This document shows positions 8,942-21,700 of a DNA stretch of 64,000 nucleotides, piece after piece. The notes beneath the pieces were generated by a model. The model had not been told where the DNA came from, searched no databases, and was given only the letters and a program-made list of their open reading frames with translations. Origin of the DNA: Ilyonectria destructans. Lineage: Eukaryota > Ascomycota > Sordariomycetes > Hypocreales > Nectriaceae. Location of the stretch: the NCBI GenBank assembly GCA_020740775.1, contig JAHEWK010000012.1:310001-374000 (forward strand). Reading direction: 5' to 3'. Within the stretch, counting starts at the first letter, position 1, and each line of letters opens with the position of its first letter. A program made the translations under genes and the position numbers.

Positions 8942-11900
8942 TGCGGACCGCGAGCAGGGCCTTATTTCGCCGAGACCAGAAGTTCTTCTGGGCATCGCCA
9001 TGCATGGATCACCCCGTCACCCCTCCCCCGAGGTAATCTGGCTTTGCTGAACCGAGGCCGGGCCAAGGTTCCGGAACTCACACGACTGGCAACACCAGCC
9101 TCACCCACCCAAGTCCACAGGGCTCTGTCCGTATCAGGGATTCTCCTCCACACCCCAGAATTTAACCTATATCATACCCCCAAGGATTATTTGCCGTAAG
9201 TGGCGTGTTTTGTTTTCTTTGTCGATATGGGCCAGGATTACCAGCGGTATTAACACTTCAGATATAGGTCCATAAAACGGCAATTATCACGGCGCTAGCC
9301 CCCCTTCCCAGGCCTCTACCAACCAAGTGGCATGTTTGTTTCGGTCGTGTACTGGCCCTTACCCGTGAAGGATAGGCAGTGGCGTCCTTGTTCCCAAGCC
9401 AGCGTCGCATTGCAGCAACAACTAAGCCCAGGCTCTGGCCGGGTCGTCAAGGCTGCTCCATCCAGGAATCAACCCGATGCTACCCCAAGCCACCAACCGT
9501 TATAGCCCCCGGTGTAATCCTCGTTAGGGTTACAAAGCCATGACGAAGCAGCGTTCTCCTGGCCGGGCTCCGTCGAGGTTGCAGCGGAAACATTCTGGGG
9601 TGTCGCAACACAGATCAAGGCCCGGACAGATCGGGGCCATGGGGCACGAGGTACGAGATGCGGCCACGAGAGCGAGGCCACGGCCTTCGCTTAGCAAATG
9701 CGGCTCGGAGATTTCACAGAACATGTTTTGGGAATCCCGTTTCTGGGCCTAGCATGTTTCCCAAACGGCCCTGTCAAGTGTCAACTCCAAAACCCCGTAC
9801 TTTGGGATGTGCTCCCGAGACCGGTTCAGGAGACAGGGTCAGTCAAACAACCGCCCGCAACGGCACATTGTCGACAGATGTCCCGCCAGCAGGGACCAGG
9901 GCGTGACGAGGACCCCCTCAAGGAGCCCCCATCTGAGCATCGAGTGGCCTAGTCGGGACAACCGCCCTCGTCCTCCCATCGTGCGCTTCCATCGCGTGCG
10001 CTTAACCGCCGCCAGCGGTGCCGTTTCAGCCATTTAGTCCCTCACCGCATCCACGTCACCATGAAACACAGAAGCACACGGCTGGCCGGCGAATCGCCTT
10101 CTTTCCATTCCTTCCGGCTCCTCTAGATGCTGTATCCCCGCCGCCTTGGCGCCCAACGGCTGCCGACGGTTGCGAAGTGTGACGAGAGCGCTGCTGCTGC
10201 TGCTACTGTTGCTACTACTGCTGCTGCTGCGTGAAGGGGGATACTGGGCACGTGGGGCCGCCTCTTCGTCCCAACCCAGACCGGCCGATGAGTGCTCCGA
10301 CCCGCCCCCCCCGTGCTCCTTGGGGCGCCATGTACTACCTACTGGAGTATAATGCCATCGGGACATGCTCGTGAGGTTGCGGTTGTGGCTGGTGCGCTCT
10401 CCCACCATACCATCCCAGCACCCCCTCGGCTCCGTCTGGCCGTCGACGTTCCATAGCGAGGACGCACTTGGCAACCGAGACCAGGCGAGATCTACCCAAC
10501 CCGGGTGGCTTGCCCGCGCCGAGGGGCCTAGCGATCCGGGCCCCGATAGGATGTGACAGCTCTCCGGTCAAGCCTCATGATGCTCCACGGTCACCCTCAC
10601 CGGAACTTTGCTTTGGTACAGGCCCCAGTAGTAGCACACCACTACCGGTCAGTCACTATGGCCAGACCTACGGCTTGCTACGTGGCAAGGGGCCCGCCCG
10701 CTGGCCCTATATTATCGCCCGTCTATGACACCTATATCCCACGGCGTATGGCCATCGCGTGCCGGCAGGGGGTGTCGAACGCGTCGAGAGAGGCTGGGAC
10801 GCGACACACTTTTCGCCGTCAGCAAAGATGACATGAGTGGAAGGATTCCTCGATGCTTTTGGGGGCCCAGGATGCTCAGGGGCCGGTCAGAATGTGCGGG
10901 TTTTCAAAAAGAAGGATTTCAAATACACCATAGGCAGAGTGGCGAGGGCATCGTAGGAGTAGCATGGTATGATTTTCATTAACTATCAAACAAAGAGAGC
11001 CCTAATAGGCACCCCCACAAGTATCGTGTTCCCCATAATCTAGCGCTTCCTTCTGTCCAGGTCCATCCGTCATGGTATCCCTAGAAACGCCGGCCATTGC
11101 TCGCGCATCACACGCATCACGCACATCGCGCACACCCCCCTTTCCAGCCTCCTCTTCTCTTCTCCCTCCTCTCCCTCCTCCTCCTGCTCAGGCTGGCCTA
11201 TTCCCCACCGCCTCGCTCGCCCAGAATCCCGAAAGTGCAAAGTCGTTCACCAATCTGCCACATCACCCCTAACCAGAAGTACGCCCACCGCCCGCCGAGT
11301 CATCCCCAGGCATTATGGCCCGCGTCATCCCTGGTCTCTCACCTCCCAAGGGCCAGAAACCAAAAGGTGGCACCAGCAACGATCAAAAACAAAATGAAAC
11401 ACAACTTCCCGGTTTTGCCACCCCGGTCCATCGACGGGGGTTCCATTAAGTGCATGCATTTGTCTCCTCCCAAGCTATCCCCAGTCTATAGATTTTCGTA
11501 ACGCAAAGAACAAAGGAGATCGTGGACGTGTGTAGTCGATGAAAATAACAGGGGCTGTTTTTTGAAAGAAAGAAAAAAAGAAGACAGAAAATGGAGGAGC
11601 AATCCGTCAGGCTCTAAAATTGAGGAGTACAAGAGAAGAAAAAGAGCGTAGGGAGGTCAGAATCAACAACGAAGGATAACGATGCCGACCTGCAAATAGA
11701 GTAGTCGAAGAAGATGGTACAGAATAGGAAATCAAATCGTTCAACGGGGCAGCGGTTTTCTAGATCCGTGTCATCCGCATACCCCGGGTGTCGTGCATTT
11801 TCAGAAGGGGGGTGTATTATAGGTTGGTAATGGTGATGTGGTCTCGTTTGCGCTCGAGCGCTAGCAACGTTGCCTTGGGATGCGAAGGATAACGGGAAAT

Positions 11901-12240
11901 TGTTGATTCCAAGGCGAGAGGTCTTGAAAAGGAAACATCGTCAACCTCCATGATTCGAGAATGGAGCCGGTTGCGGATCCCCGTGTTTGGTGGTAATGGT
12001 ATTGGACCTGGGGCCGTGGACAAACACTGCCACGTCGGACTGACTTCGTTTTTGGGCTACCTCCCAGCATTCGTCACCTTCCGTGGAGAGAACGCACCGT
12101 CTGCTAGCAGGCTCCAGGCATCCAAGGAGCGCTTCCATGTCGTTTGCGCTATAGGAGTCTTGCTAAGGCGAGCTCCCAGCCAGGCCAGTATTGAGGTGTC
12201 GGCGCCAACACTCTCCGTGGGCCCGTCGTTGGCCTCTCCA
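8942..12240. other. Gene-poor region of 3.3 kb
   Basis: I find no convincing protein-coding gene. Open frames here are short, many start at non-ATG codons, and none shows family motifs or splice-linked continuations. The stretch holds a CTG-type microsatellite (10191-10230), a purine-rich tract around 11560-11680, and a C-rich stretch near 11130-11180. Part of it is likely the 3' flank of the Myb-like gene and of the reductase gene. An unannotated non-coding transcript cannot be excluded. Confidence 0.5.
10191..10230. repeat. Imperfect CTG/CTA trinucleotide microsatellite
   Basis: About thirteen trinucleotide units of CTG type with CTA and TTG interruptions. It lies outside any supported gene, so it is unlikely to encode a homopolymer tract. 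Confidence 0.85.
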
Positions 12241-13647
12241 TCACTGCAGTTGCTGTGGGTAAACCACATCCCCAGATTCAGCCGCCGAGACAGCAACTGG
12301 GGACATTGATTGTGACATAGTCGTAAGATCCCCACTCGCCATTTGGTCAGCCCGATCCCGACACGCCGCGGGAGTGAAGCCGGTGCCGACTTTGTTGGCC
12401 ACGATCCGCCACTTTTCGTTTTCGTAGTCTTGGAGGGCGTTGCGGAGTTTCTGGTCCTACAGCGGTCAATGTTAGTATGCGAGCGCTTGTCTGGTTTGGT
12501 TATTTCTGCGGCTAGGGGAAGCAACTCAACCGAGCTGAGGCCAGCCAAGGCAGTGAAGGAAGACAGGAGTGTAGAAAGAGAAAAGGAGTTTGACTTACCG
12601 TCTCTTCAGTCCAGTGCGTAGTCTTCGCCTTTAACTTGGTGCAGTATCGCACCTGCAGTGTTCCTGAAGACCGTCCCGGGAAGAAATCCGCTATTTGCTT
12701 CCAAGTCAAGTTCTTGTGCTCCTTCAGATCGATCAGGAGCTGGTCATCCTCCGGAGTGAACTTCAGCTTGGGCCCTCGCGGCCGAGGCGCTGGAGAGGGC
12801 ATCCCAGCCTGGCCCACCACGCTCGGTGCACCTCCGCCTCCGTCATCACGGCGCATCATCTTTGACGGTGGTCCTGATTCGGGAAGATGATGGTGATGGT
12901 GCGTGGGCGCCGACTGGGGTTGATTCACGGCAGCCGCAGCGGCTTGGGCGTAGGCGGCTCCCAGAGGAGTGTGCTGCATGCTCTGTAGGTCCGCATGGTC
13001 CAAGTCAGACAGTCCCGCGACGGAGAGGTCGAGGTCGCTTGGGCGTGGCCGCTTGGAGCCGGCCCCGGGATGCCGCGAGTGCGTTGGTTGAGTCGGGGTC
13101 GACATGGCCTGGTACAGCGGCGCCACTACCTGTCCCGGAGCCCCAAAGTGCGCCGGTCCCATCCGGTGATGGCCCAGCTGCGACGGGTCCATCACCATCT
13201 GAGGCTGCGCATGCTGGTGGTGCTGGGCCATGGCCGGGTGCGGCTGGGCGTGCGGGTTGCCTTGGTGCGGATCTGCAGCTTCGTGAAGACCCGCGGCCGG
13301 TGCTCCCGAGTGATGGATCGAGCCTCGGTGTTGCTGATGACGGGAGCGTTGATGGGCGGGCGAGTCATATGCGTGCTGATGCTGGCCCTGCTCGCCCGAA
13401 TGCGACTCCTGGCCAGAGTAGTCCACATTGTAGTCCCCTACTCGATAAGTGCCCGCCAGCGTGCCTCCGAAACATGGGTTCCGCCAGAGCGAACCGCTCT
13501 GAACGGTCGCCGGACTCTGGATGGAAAGAATTTGATTAGAGGGAGCCCTTTCGGGCTGCGTTGTGGAGGGAAGGGACTGGTTTTGCTGCGAGAAAGACGT
13601 TGCGGGGTCGCGGGCGCCGCCTAGGCGTCTCGTCTTTGTGGTTGTTC
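12241..13647 (-). CDS. Myb/SANT-like DNA-binding protein, 5' end unresolved
   Basis: Two exons are visible: 12599 back to at least 13231, and 12241-12456, joined by a GTAAGT donor and CTGTAG acceptor. The first part is rich in His, Gln and Pro; then LKFTPEDDQLLIDLKEHKN and LTWKQIADFFPGRSSGTLQV form a Myb/SANT helix-turn-helix. A second, weaker repeat follows after the intron (DYENEKWRIVANKVGTGFTP), a two-repeat arrangement common in small fungal Myb-like regulators. The coding frame is open from just after a TGA at about 13650, but the first in-frame ATG is at 13231 (282 aa). Upstream codons such as GTYRVGDYNVDYSGQ look protein-like, so a short 5' exon with the real start is likely. DNA target and process are unknown. 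Confidence 0.75.
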
Positions 13648-16600
13648 GTCAAGCTATAAGTTAACTCCGTTATTAGCTGCCGAGAAGCCGGGCACATGTG
13701 TCGTATGTATCGTCCGAGTCGAGATGATTGGTACGGTCCAGAAGCTTTCCCGCTTCCGTCGCTGGATGAGACTGTAGTGGCTCGTGGTGGAGGGTTGTGT
13801 GGTGGGGGAAGTCCTGGCTCGAGTTGGGAATATCGTCGTCGTTATGGGGGAGTCGAAACGAGTGTGTTTGACGCGCGTGTGATCCAAACCAGGGGGGCAA
13901 GGCTGAACAGTCAAGGGAAGAGGGTGATTATATGGGTGCTGTGAGTCGAGGAAAGACCAGGAAACAATTATGGTAAAAGGAGCGAGGCGTAGTGACGGAG
14001 CTATCTTTGAATGAGTCCCGCCACTTCGTAGGGCAGATGTCGGAAAGGCTCCCCCCTCAAGATCTCTCTAGTTCCCGGCCAGGGTCCGTATTTAAGACAT
14101 ATGTGCTAGGAACCTAACCGGGCCAGCCAGGGTAAGGGACGCATTACATCGTCTGATGATCGAGGGCCAAAGCAGGGTCACAGAGAGTGTGGATCTACTG
14201 CTGCCACTCTTTCATGCTGCAGGCTAAAGGCCATCAAGATTCGCCTTTCCCTGCGAGAGGTACCCCGTCTTGTGCTAGGCTGCGGAGACTGGCTGCCAAC
14301 CTTGGCCAGGGAGGGGGGGGTAGTCAATTAGAGCGTATTATGCCATGGCTCCTGGGGGTGTTGTATATAGAAACAAGCGCCACCCCTCCCCTGATGCCAG
14401 CCGGCACCCGCAAGGGCAATAATGCCCTAGAAGGGTGGGAGAGCAGCTCGCTCAATGCACGGTTGTTCTGTCAAGACGGCAATTTGCTGCTGTTGAATCC
14501 CTGCGTACCCAGCGATTGAGGAGGTTACTGTCTCGAAGCAGACATGGAAGCTCGCAGAATGTCACCGCCTATTGGGGGACCCGCGAGGATGAAACGCGCC
14601 TCGCCCGAGCGTTGCTTGGCCAGGCTGGACTGAGCTGGCAGTGGACAACGACAGCAGCATGACAACGGACAGCACGCATCCCGCAGCTCTGCTGGGTCGA
14701 AGGAAGGCCGTCAGGACCCGACGCCGGGTTAATTGCGTGGCAGGCAGGCTGAGAAAAAATTGTTCCGGTGCTTGCAGGACTGCAGGACAGGGAATGGGCC
14801 ACCAAAGTCGATGGGGGACAGGGGTGGTATAATGCAACAGGGTCTTCTATATTAGATTGATGCACCCAGGTATCACGGACACCGACTGAACTAGATCGTG
14901 ACCAAATGTATCTCCACCAGCCAGGATCTGCCACTCGACAAGTCTGGTCCATAAACAAGGAAATACCATGGCTAGTGGCGAGGACGACAAGAACCGGGGA
15001 TCCGGCGTGGATCCAGATTGGTAAAGGGGGCACGCACGTCATGATGGCACTCTGCATCTGGATCGACAGCTCAGCCAACTGTGGCTTGGGCAACGAATGT
15101 CCCCCACCAACGGCGAATTGAGGCGGATGACGCGCCCACATGGACCAGACTTGGAGGTCGGGACAGGGCCCGGACGGAGATGGGAACGATAGAGGGTGCA
15201 AACCGACCTTCCGGAGCCGAGTCAAAGGGGATCAGGGGCTGAGGATTGCGGAAGCCACTGCTATGGAAGAGAGACCGAGATGAGGACGCTGACGCTCGGC
15301 TTGGCGGAAGCCGTGGGGTGAGGTTGAGCTGGGCTGTCGACGACGGCCGTTGAGCAGCACATACACATGCGGCTGGTACGCGATGCGGCGATGCGCGCCC
15401 CCAGAAAGAAACGCCCGGACGGGACCGAGATCTTGGGCCCATGGACGCCATGAACCCTATGGACGCCCTAGATGACTTCCAGCGGCTGGTCGGCCGATCA
15501 GCTGCCAATCCAGTGCCGTGACGGTTGGAATCAGCAGGACACGGGCCACTGAAGGCTGATCAACGGCTGGCGCTTGGGAGGCAGCCCTAGGCGCGTTCGG
15601 GGACTCCAAAATTGCACACATCAATGCTTAATGCCCCTTAAGGCGTCCCCCGCGGATGTGCAGCACGCGTCGCCAGGGCACCAGTCAGCTGTCAGGCAGG
15701 AGCACGCATTCGAGCAGGTCGACCCGGGAGAGAAGGATATGACCGCCCAGGGGAGATGCGCATGAGGGAGCCGAGGGTGTCACGGAGCCTCGCGTCCCCG
15801 AGCCGGCCCAGAAAACGAAGACGCCATCAGCCACACCACAGTGCCGTCTCAGGGACCTGGTCTGCATCATGGCATATTGGCATCGAGGGGGATCCGATTC
15901 CAGGGACCCGGCACAGGAGTCGGGATGAGCTTCTAGAAGCCCCTTCTAGCGTGTCCAGGGCGTGTCCAGGGCATGCCCAGCTAGCGTAATGACCCTGGCT
16001 ATGGGGTGGAGAGGGCGAGGGGGAGGAGAATAGATGTCATTGCGATTGGGAGGGGGCGTGAACGGACGGTCGGTCGTCTTGCAAGATTCGGGCAGGTTGA
16101 GCGATGACAGGTGGGTCGAGAGCTTGCATGCGTGACGTTGCTGCCGATAAATGGAATGAGTGTTTGGTGAGAGTGGAAAAGGAGGAAAATGAGAAACGGC
16201 CGGGGATGATAACGATGCGGTGGGTAAGTGGGCAAGCGGGCAGGTGGCAGGGAAGGAAGGGGGATGATGCGAGGAGGCTCAATGGAAGCCGGGAAGGAAG
16301 GCGTGATGGAGCTAAAGGAAGGAAAGAACAATATAGAAGAAGAAGAGGAAAGACGGAAAGCGCCTACAATACGAGAAACAAGACATGAGAAAGTGGATTC
16401 TAGCATCCAACCAACCCAACGACATACGCCAAACCAACAGCAAACCACCAACCAACACCATCACCAACGAATGAAGATACACGCAACCCAAGACTCACTT
16501 TTCACCTTCCCCTCTCCCCTCTCCCCTCTCCTCTCTCCTCTCTCCATCGCCGCCCATCGGCCTCCAGCTCGCACCACGCGTACATGATGGAGCAGTTGAT

Positions 16601-16727
16601 ACGCCGGCCCGAAGATTCCGGCGAACTTAAATCGCCTGGCATCCATCTTCAGCTGGCCGCATGAGGGCCGCATCCACCTTTGCCCGTGGTGCTGCTTATC
16701 CGCAGCGCCATTGCGTTGCAGCCGCGT

Positions 16728-16764
16728 CTGCATCGCATCGCCTCGCATCGCATCGCATCGCATT
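16728..16764. repeat. CGCAT pentanucleotide tandem repeat
   Basis: Seven near-perfect CGCAT/CGCCT units in a row inside non-coding, GC-rich sequence. Confidence 0.85.
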
Positions 16765-16861
16765 TGCAATCCACCACGGACTAGTCCACCGAGACGCCAC
16801 GACCACGCCGCACGTCCGCGGCGCGGCCCAGTGCAGATGCAAATCTCATTCATCCGAAGCC

Positions 16862-17125
16862 TAATTGATGATGGGGATTACTAGTGGCACACACGCACTT
16901 TGGTATTCGCACAGGGGTGCAAGTGATTTAATCAATTTTATTTAAGCCTCAGTTGAATCAACGTAGTTAGGCCATGGGCGCAGTCAAAGAGGCGTTCTTA
17001 GGCTGATAAGGCCTACGTGCGTTGGTTTATTTAATAAAATAAATAAAATAAGAATAAGAATTATCACGATGAAAATGAATTCTATGAATCAACCGTATTA
17101 ACTCTACTAAAATGCTATATCATGT
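16862..17125. other. AT-rich island, possible RIP-degraded repeat remnant
   Basis: About 260 bp with strongly reduced GC content, including TAATAAAATAAATAAAATAA and many TA/TG dinucleotides, flanked on both sides by GC-rich sequence. No frame survives. In Pezizomycotina such islands often derive from transposon copies mutated by repeat-induced point mutation; here it is too short to recognise a parent element, so that origin is inference. Confidence 0.45.
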
Positions 17126-17929
17126 GTGTTATTAGGAACTATATTTGGGCTCGTGGTCTTCAACTCATCGTCATCCAGGAACCGACTGCCCAGCTGTGGC
17201 CACGAACCAAGCCCTCATCCACGATGGCCCCCTCCAAGTATGGGGCATGATCGGCATCGTACCGAGCTCAACCAACCGCGGGATGGATCAAGGGCGTGGG
17301 ATCGCCCATCCCCTAAACGGGCGCCCGCCCAACGGTCAACGGGACACTCGTACCACCGCTTGCGCAGGTACGGATGCCGGGCTGACCAGAGCGCAGCACA
17401 CTATCGATTAGGGTGCGGGCCCCCTTGCGCCTTGAGCCTTGTCGCCCGGCAGGGTAGATACGAATAGTAACAAAGAGCGGAGAGTAAGGTAGTAGGGTAG
17501 TAGGGGACGTAGCGGATCGACGTCAGCAGGAATCGACCACGGTCTATACGAACCTCGGGGGTCCAAGAATGGGGAACGATGACGGAATCGATGACACCTC
17601 AGTCCATCGCCGCTACACCTTCGCCGGGCCACACTCAACGACACTCGACAACACCATCACGAACGGCTTCAGATCTACGGCTCCGAATATCTCGGTCAAG
17701 CTCCTTCTCAATGCAGTCTGCGTGCCCCCGGCTGCCCCGTTCGCTCCGACTCCGGACCCGCCGTCTCAACGCGTCGGTGCTCTTTTGGCCGCCTCCCGCA
17801 TGCGTGCGGATGCATGAACGCATAAACAGCAATTTCAGTCCCCCACAAGACCAGCTCACGGCGCGGTTCCACGCCCACGCCCTCGGTGAAGCCGCGGCCC
17901 GGCAGCATCCCAGCTCTCTCCCAGCTGTC

Positions 17930-17992
17930 CAAATTATCCCAGCTCTTCCAGCTCTTCCAGCTAGTATTCCAATTATCCTAGCTCTTCCAGCT
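17930..17992. repeat. Degenerate AGCTCTTCC minisatellite
   Basis: Repeated CCAGCTCTTCCAG-type units separated by AATTATCC spacers; non-coding. Confidence 0.7.
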
Positions 17993-18726
17993 TTACACTC
18001 TCCCCCTCCTCATCCCGTCCCAGCAAGTCGGTCGGGAGCCTCGCCCTTGACTTGGGTCACCCATGCACTCCTTGTCCCTCTCCCTTTCCCTTTCCGGCCT
18101 CGCCTTCTTCCAAGCTTCTTTTCGGCTTCTTCCCGCCCATCACTCAATTAATTACTACCGAATCTGGAAGCCCGCCCGCCCACTAACCCCAACGTCATCA
18201 ATGATAATTAACACAAATTTCGGTCTCGTGATTGATCATTTTGGACCCCAATTGTTCGGTAAGTGCCTTTTTTTTTCCTATCTCTACAATATCGACCCGT
18301 ATACCATGTATCTCAGGTAGCTTAATCAATTACAACAGTTGGCTCCCAGCTTCTACAACAAAAGGAAGAACGCCTCCCCCCCGCATGAACCACGCGCACA
18401 CCTCCGACGCTTCGCTTGCGGGTGCTGACCCCTCCGACAAGCCAAGCCTCAACCACACCCCTGTACGGCCCAGTCAAAACATGTCGCATCTTGTCGCATC
18501 CCGTCCCGCCGTCAGCCCAGATCAGATTGCCGCAGCTTCGAGTCTTGGTCTGATCCGTCGTTTCCTTTCCTCCTGTCTGTGCTTTTCGCATGATGCTCAT
18601 CCATCCATGTCCTCCTTCGTATCGCGCCCGCCGTATCCGATGTCCGGTCCAATGTCCCTTGCCGGTGCCATCCTCCATCATGCTCATGCTCATCTCTTGC
18701 CCGATGCATCTGTTTCCGAAAGACGT

Positions 18727-21700
18727 TTAGGCAAAATTGTCCGATCGATCCACCCAGATGTCTTCCAGCTCAGCGAAGCTGTGGAAGTGGACCGGCCGAT
18801 GCTGGTCGCTGTAAAAGGGTAGCGGTGTGTCCAGTTTGACAGGTACCGATTTCTTCTCCATACCGGCGAAGGCGGTTCCCATGAAACTGTAGTTCCACTT
18901 GCCATCAGCCGGGACCAGGAAGAAACCCCTGAATCTGGGGCTCAGCAGAAGTTTGCGCTTCTCGCCCATCGTCGTCGTAAACCCCTGCGGCTGGTCGCTT
19001 TGCGTGTCCTTGTTCTCGGCTCCCCACTTGTAGCCCACAGGCGTGAGACCCCAGGCGGACAGCGACACACTACCGGGAGTGAACGAGACGGACAGAGTTG
19101 CCGTGTTGGTCTTGTCCCACTCGGGGTGTGAATCCAGAAGCTTCGAGTGTTCCGTGACGTCCATGGCTGACATGTACGGCAGCTCGTTTCCAGACATGGT
19201 GTGGATCACACCAAGGGGTTCCATACCCTCGAGGTACTCGCTCTGCGGGAGCTGCTGCTGAAGCTGCACGTTACGTAGACCACCGATCTGTGGGACCATG
19301 ACGATACACTTGATCTCCTTGACTTGGTCGTTGTCAGGCGCCGAAGAGCCATACAGGTAGCCAGCCACTTGCACCCTCAGATCCGCAATGGTGATGAAGC
19401 GCTTGAGGATGTTGTTGGGCATGACATAGGTAATGTCGTCGAGGTCGTTGTCGACGGACGAGACGTAGATGTTCTTGGCCCTGGTCCGCAGGTTCGATGT
19501 GGCAATAGCTCGTGTCCGCCATTCCGTCTTGGACGCAAACGTCTGCTGCTCAAACTGCGAGGTCGTAGTCACGATAATCTCCTCGCCGTGAACATTCTGA
19601 GTCTTAGTGGTCACGGCAGTCAATTGCTGCTGCTCTTGCTGCTGCTTCTCGATCTCTGCGGCCTGCTGTCGCTGCATGGACGGTGCCGAGATCTCCATAC
19701 CCAAGATGATATCTCGTACTTCACTGCTCGTCAGACTAGACACGTTGACGTTGTTCTTCTTTCCATAGTCATTCAGGATGAGATCTCGGAGCTGGGTTTC
19801 AACCTTGATCCACTCCTCATCGGACAGCGAAGGCCAGATGTGATGGTCGTGGGTGATGACAGTCTTGTCGGGTCGCAGGATCAACTTGGTCTTGTCGGGG
19901 TTGACATGCAAAGCACGGAGGATCAGAACGAGACGAGAGAAGGCAGTGTAGGATGAGATGCTCTTGAGCCACTCATCATACAGGTTGAAGAGCACCATCT
20001 GAGGCTCAGTTGCACGCAGAATCATGTCTCCCAGCTTCTCAACCTTCATGGCAGCCTGGAAAGGAAGCTGCAACTCGGAGGCACGGATGGAGATGTTGGG
20101 GAAATCCAGCAAATGGACCTCAAGGGGGTCCAAAAGACCCTTTCGAGTAACGATAAGCTGCTTCGGCTGCTCTTCGACGGGAAGTGAACGAATCAGGGCG
20201 GCGACTTCTTCGGCAGTCTTCCACTTGGCCAACTGACCAAGACGCTTCTGTCCGGCCCAGACACTGGTGTGGATGATCTTCAAGAAGAGCTGGCCAGTAC
20301 GAGGGTTGAAGATAAAGATGGCACCGTTGATGGGCTTGGTCGTCAAGTTACCCTCGAACGTCTTGTGAATGGTGACACGGTAGACGTTGGTGTCATCGAT
20401 GAACAGCTGAGTCTGGTTGCTGAACAGTTCAGAGTAGTTCTGGGAGTTCAGGAACTCCTGGTTGCTCTCTGAAGCGTAGAGCTGCAGACCCTTGCGGATA
20501 CGCTCACGCAGAACGTACAGAGCCGGGTTGGCCTTCATGACCTTGGCCATGGCCTGCTGAACCAGCACCTTCAAGCCAGGGAAGTACATGCCGTAGGCAG
20601 AGTAAAGGTTGTACGCAAGATCGATTCCAATCATGAGACCTGTAGCAGAGGGATAGATACTGGCGCTGTCGGTAGTGTAATCGAGGTACTTGGCACGAGT
20701 GTATCGCTCGATGTCGTGAGAGTCGTAGTCGCCATATCGGAGTTGCACGTCAACCCAGAACTTGTTGGTCGTGGTGGGCTCAATGACGTCCTTGGTATCG
20801 TAGAGGAGTGACGGTCGGGTGACGTTCCACTTATGACTAGCAAAGAGCAGAATATCGGCGCAGGAGCTGTTCATCTTGTAAGACTTTCGCGGGTGGATGG
20901 TTTCCTTCTGGACAGTCTCGATACCGAGCGACTCCAGTTCCTGGTCGAAAACCTGGCAAAGATCCATCACAACAGACTCGTGAATCTTTTGCCACAAATG
21001 CGCTCGGAAGATCTGAATGAGCGAGATTTTAAGAGTAGGAATCTTTCCGTGCAAGAAAATGCCTGTAAGATCCAGTTGAACCTGGAAACCCACATAAACG
21101 TTGGCTCGGTTGATGGTTGGTGACCACCACAAAGTGAACCGACGATTCGGGATTTGATTCAAACCGGACCTCTGCGCATTCGTAAGCTTCTTAAATTTCA
21201 TCGATTCCTCGAAACCGCTAGCTTTTTCCCAAAACAAACCCTCCCAGGATGGAAAACCGGTTGCTTTGAAGAGGGTGTGTTCAAGAATTGTCTCCACGCC
21301 GCCAAGGGCCTGAATAACATCGGTTCGGTAAGCGTTCAGGTTCCACAATTTTCCGTCATGGCGCTGACTAGTCCACCAAAAAGGGTTGCTCTTCATCAGC
21401 TGATAAATTTTGAACTCAGCTCGAGCACGGAATCCCTTGTCGAAGCTCAGGGTGCTTCGGTCCTTTTGGAACAGGGTGTTGATGCGGGGCAAACCACGGT
21501 CCCAACTGTCCTCAAGATCCTCGAGAGTCAAACGACGGTTCTGCTGATTGGCCTCAAGACGCTTCTGCGAGTACTCGGTCCAGACTCGCTGAGAGTCAAT
21601 AAACTCTGCCTCCCAGGGGATGATGTAACGGAAGATGTTGGGAATCAAAGTCTCCTCGTCATGAGTCATACCAGCACGGTAGTGAGTAACGCCAGTGTCG

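Larger units (their letters stand above)
13648..18726. other. Gene-poor region of 5.1 kb
   Basis: No convincing gene. Frames up to 218 codons occur but are low-complexity or antisense-like and lack motifs. The region holds probable leader sequence of the Myb-like gene, a CGCAT pentamer repeat (16728-16764), a sharply AT-rich island (16862-17125), an AGCTCTTCC-type repeat (17930-17992), and a second AT-rich patch at about 18150-18350 just beyond the PRP8 stop codon. Short duplicated phrases such as GCGTGTCCAGG near 15950 also occur. Confidence 0.5.

Noticed and set aside
12826..13624. Two plus-strand frames of 209-237 codons
   Set aside because: Both are antisense to the His/Gln-rich part of the Myb-like gene and share no family features.
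17579..18151. 190-codon plus-strand frame near an AGCTCTTCC repeat
   Set aside because: Ala/Pro/Leu/Ser-rich low-complexity product that runs through a minisatellite; no start context or introns.
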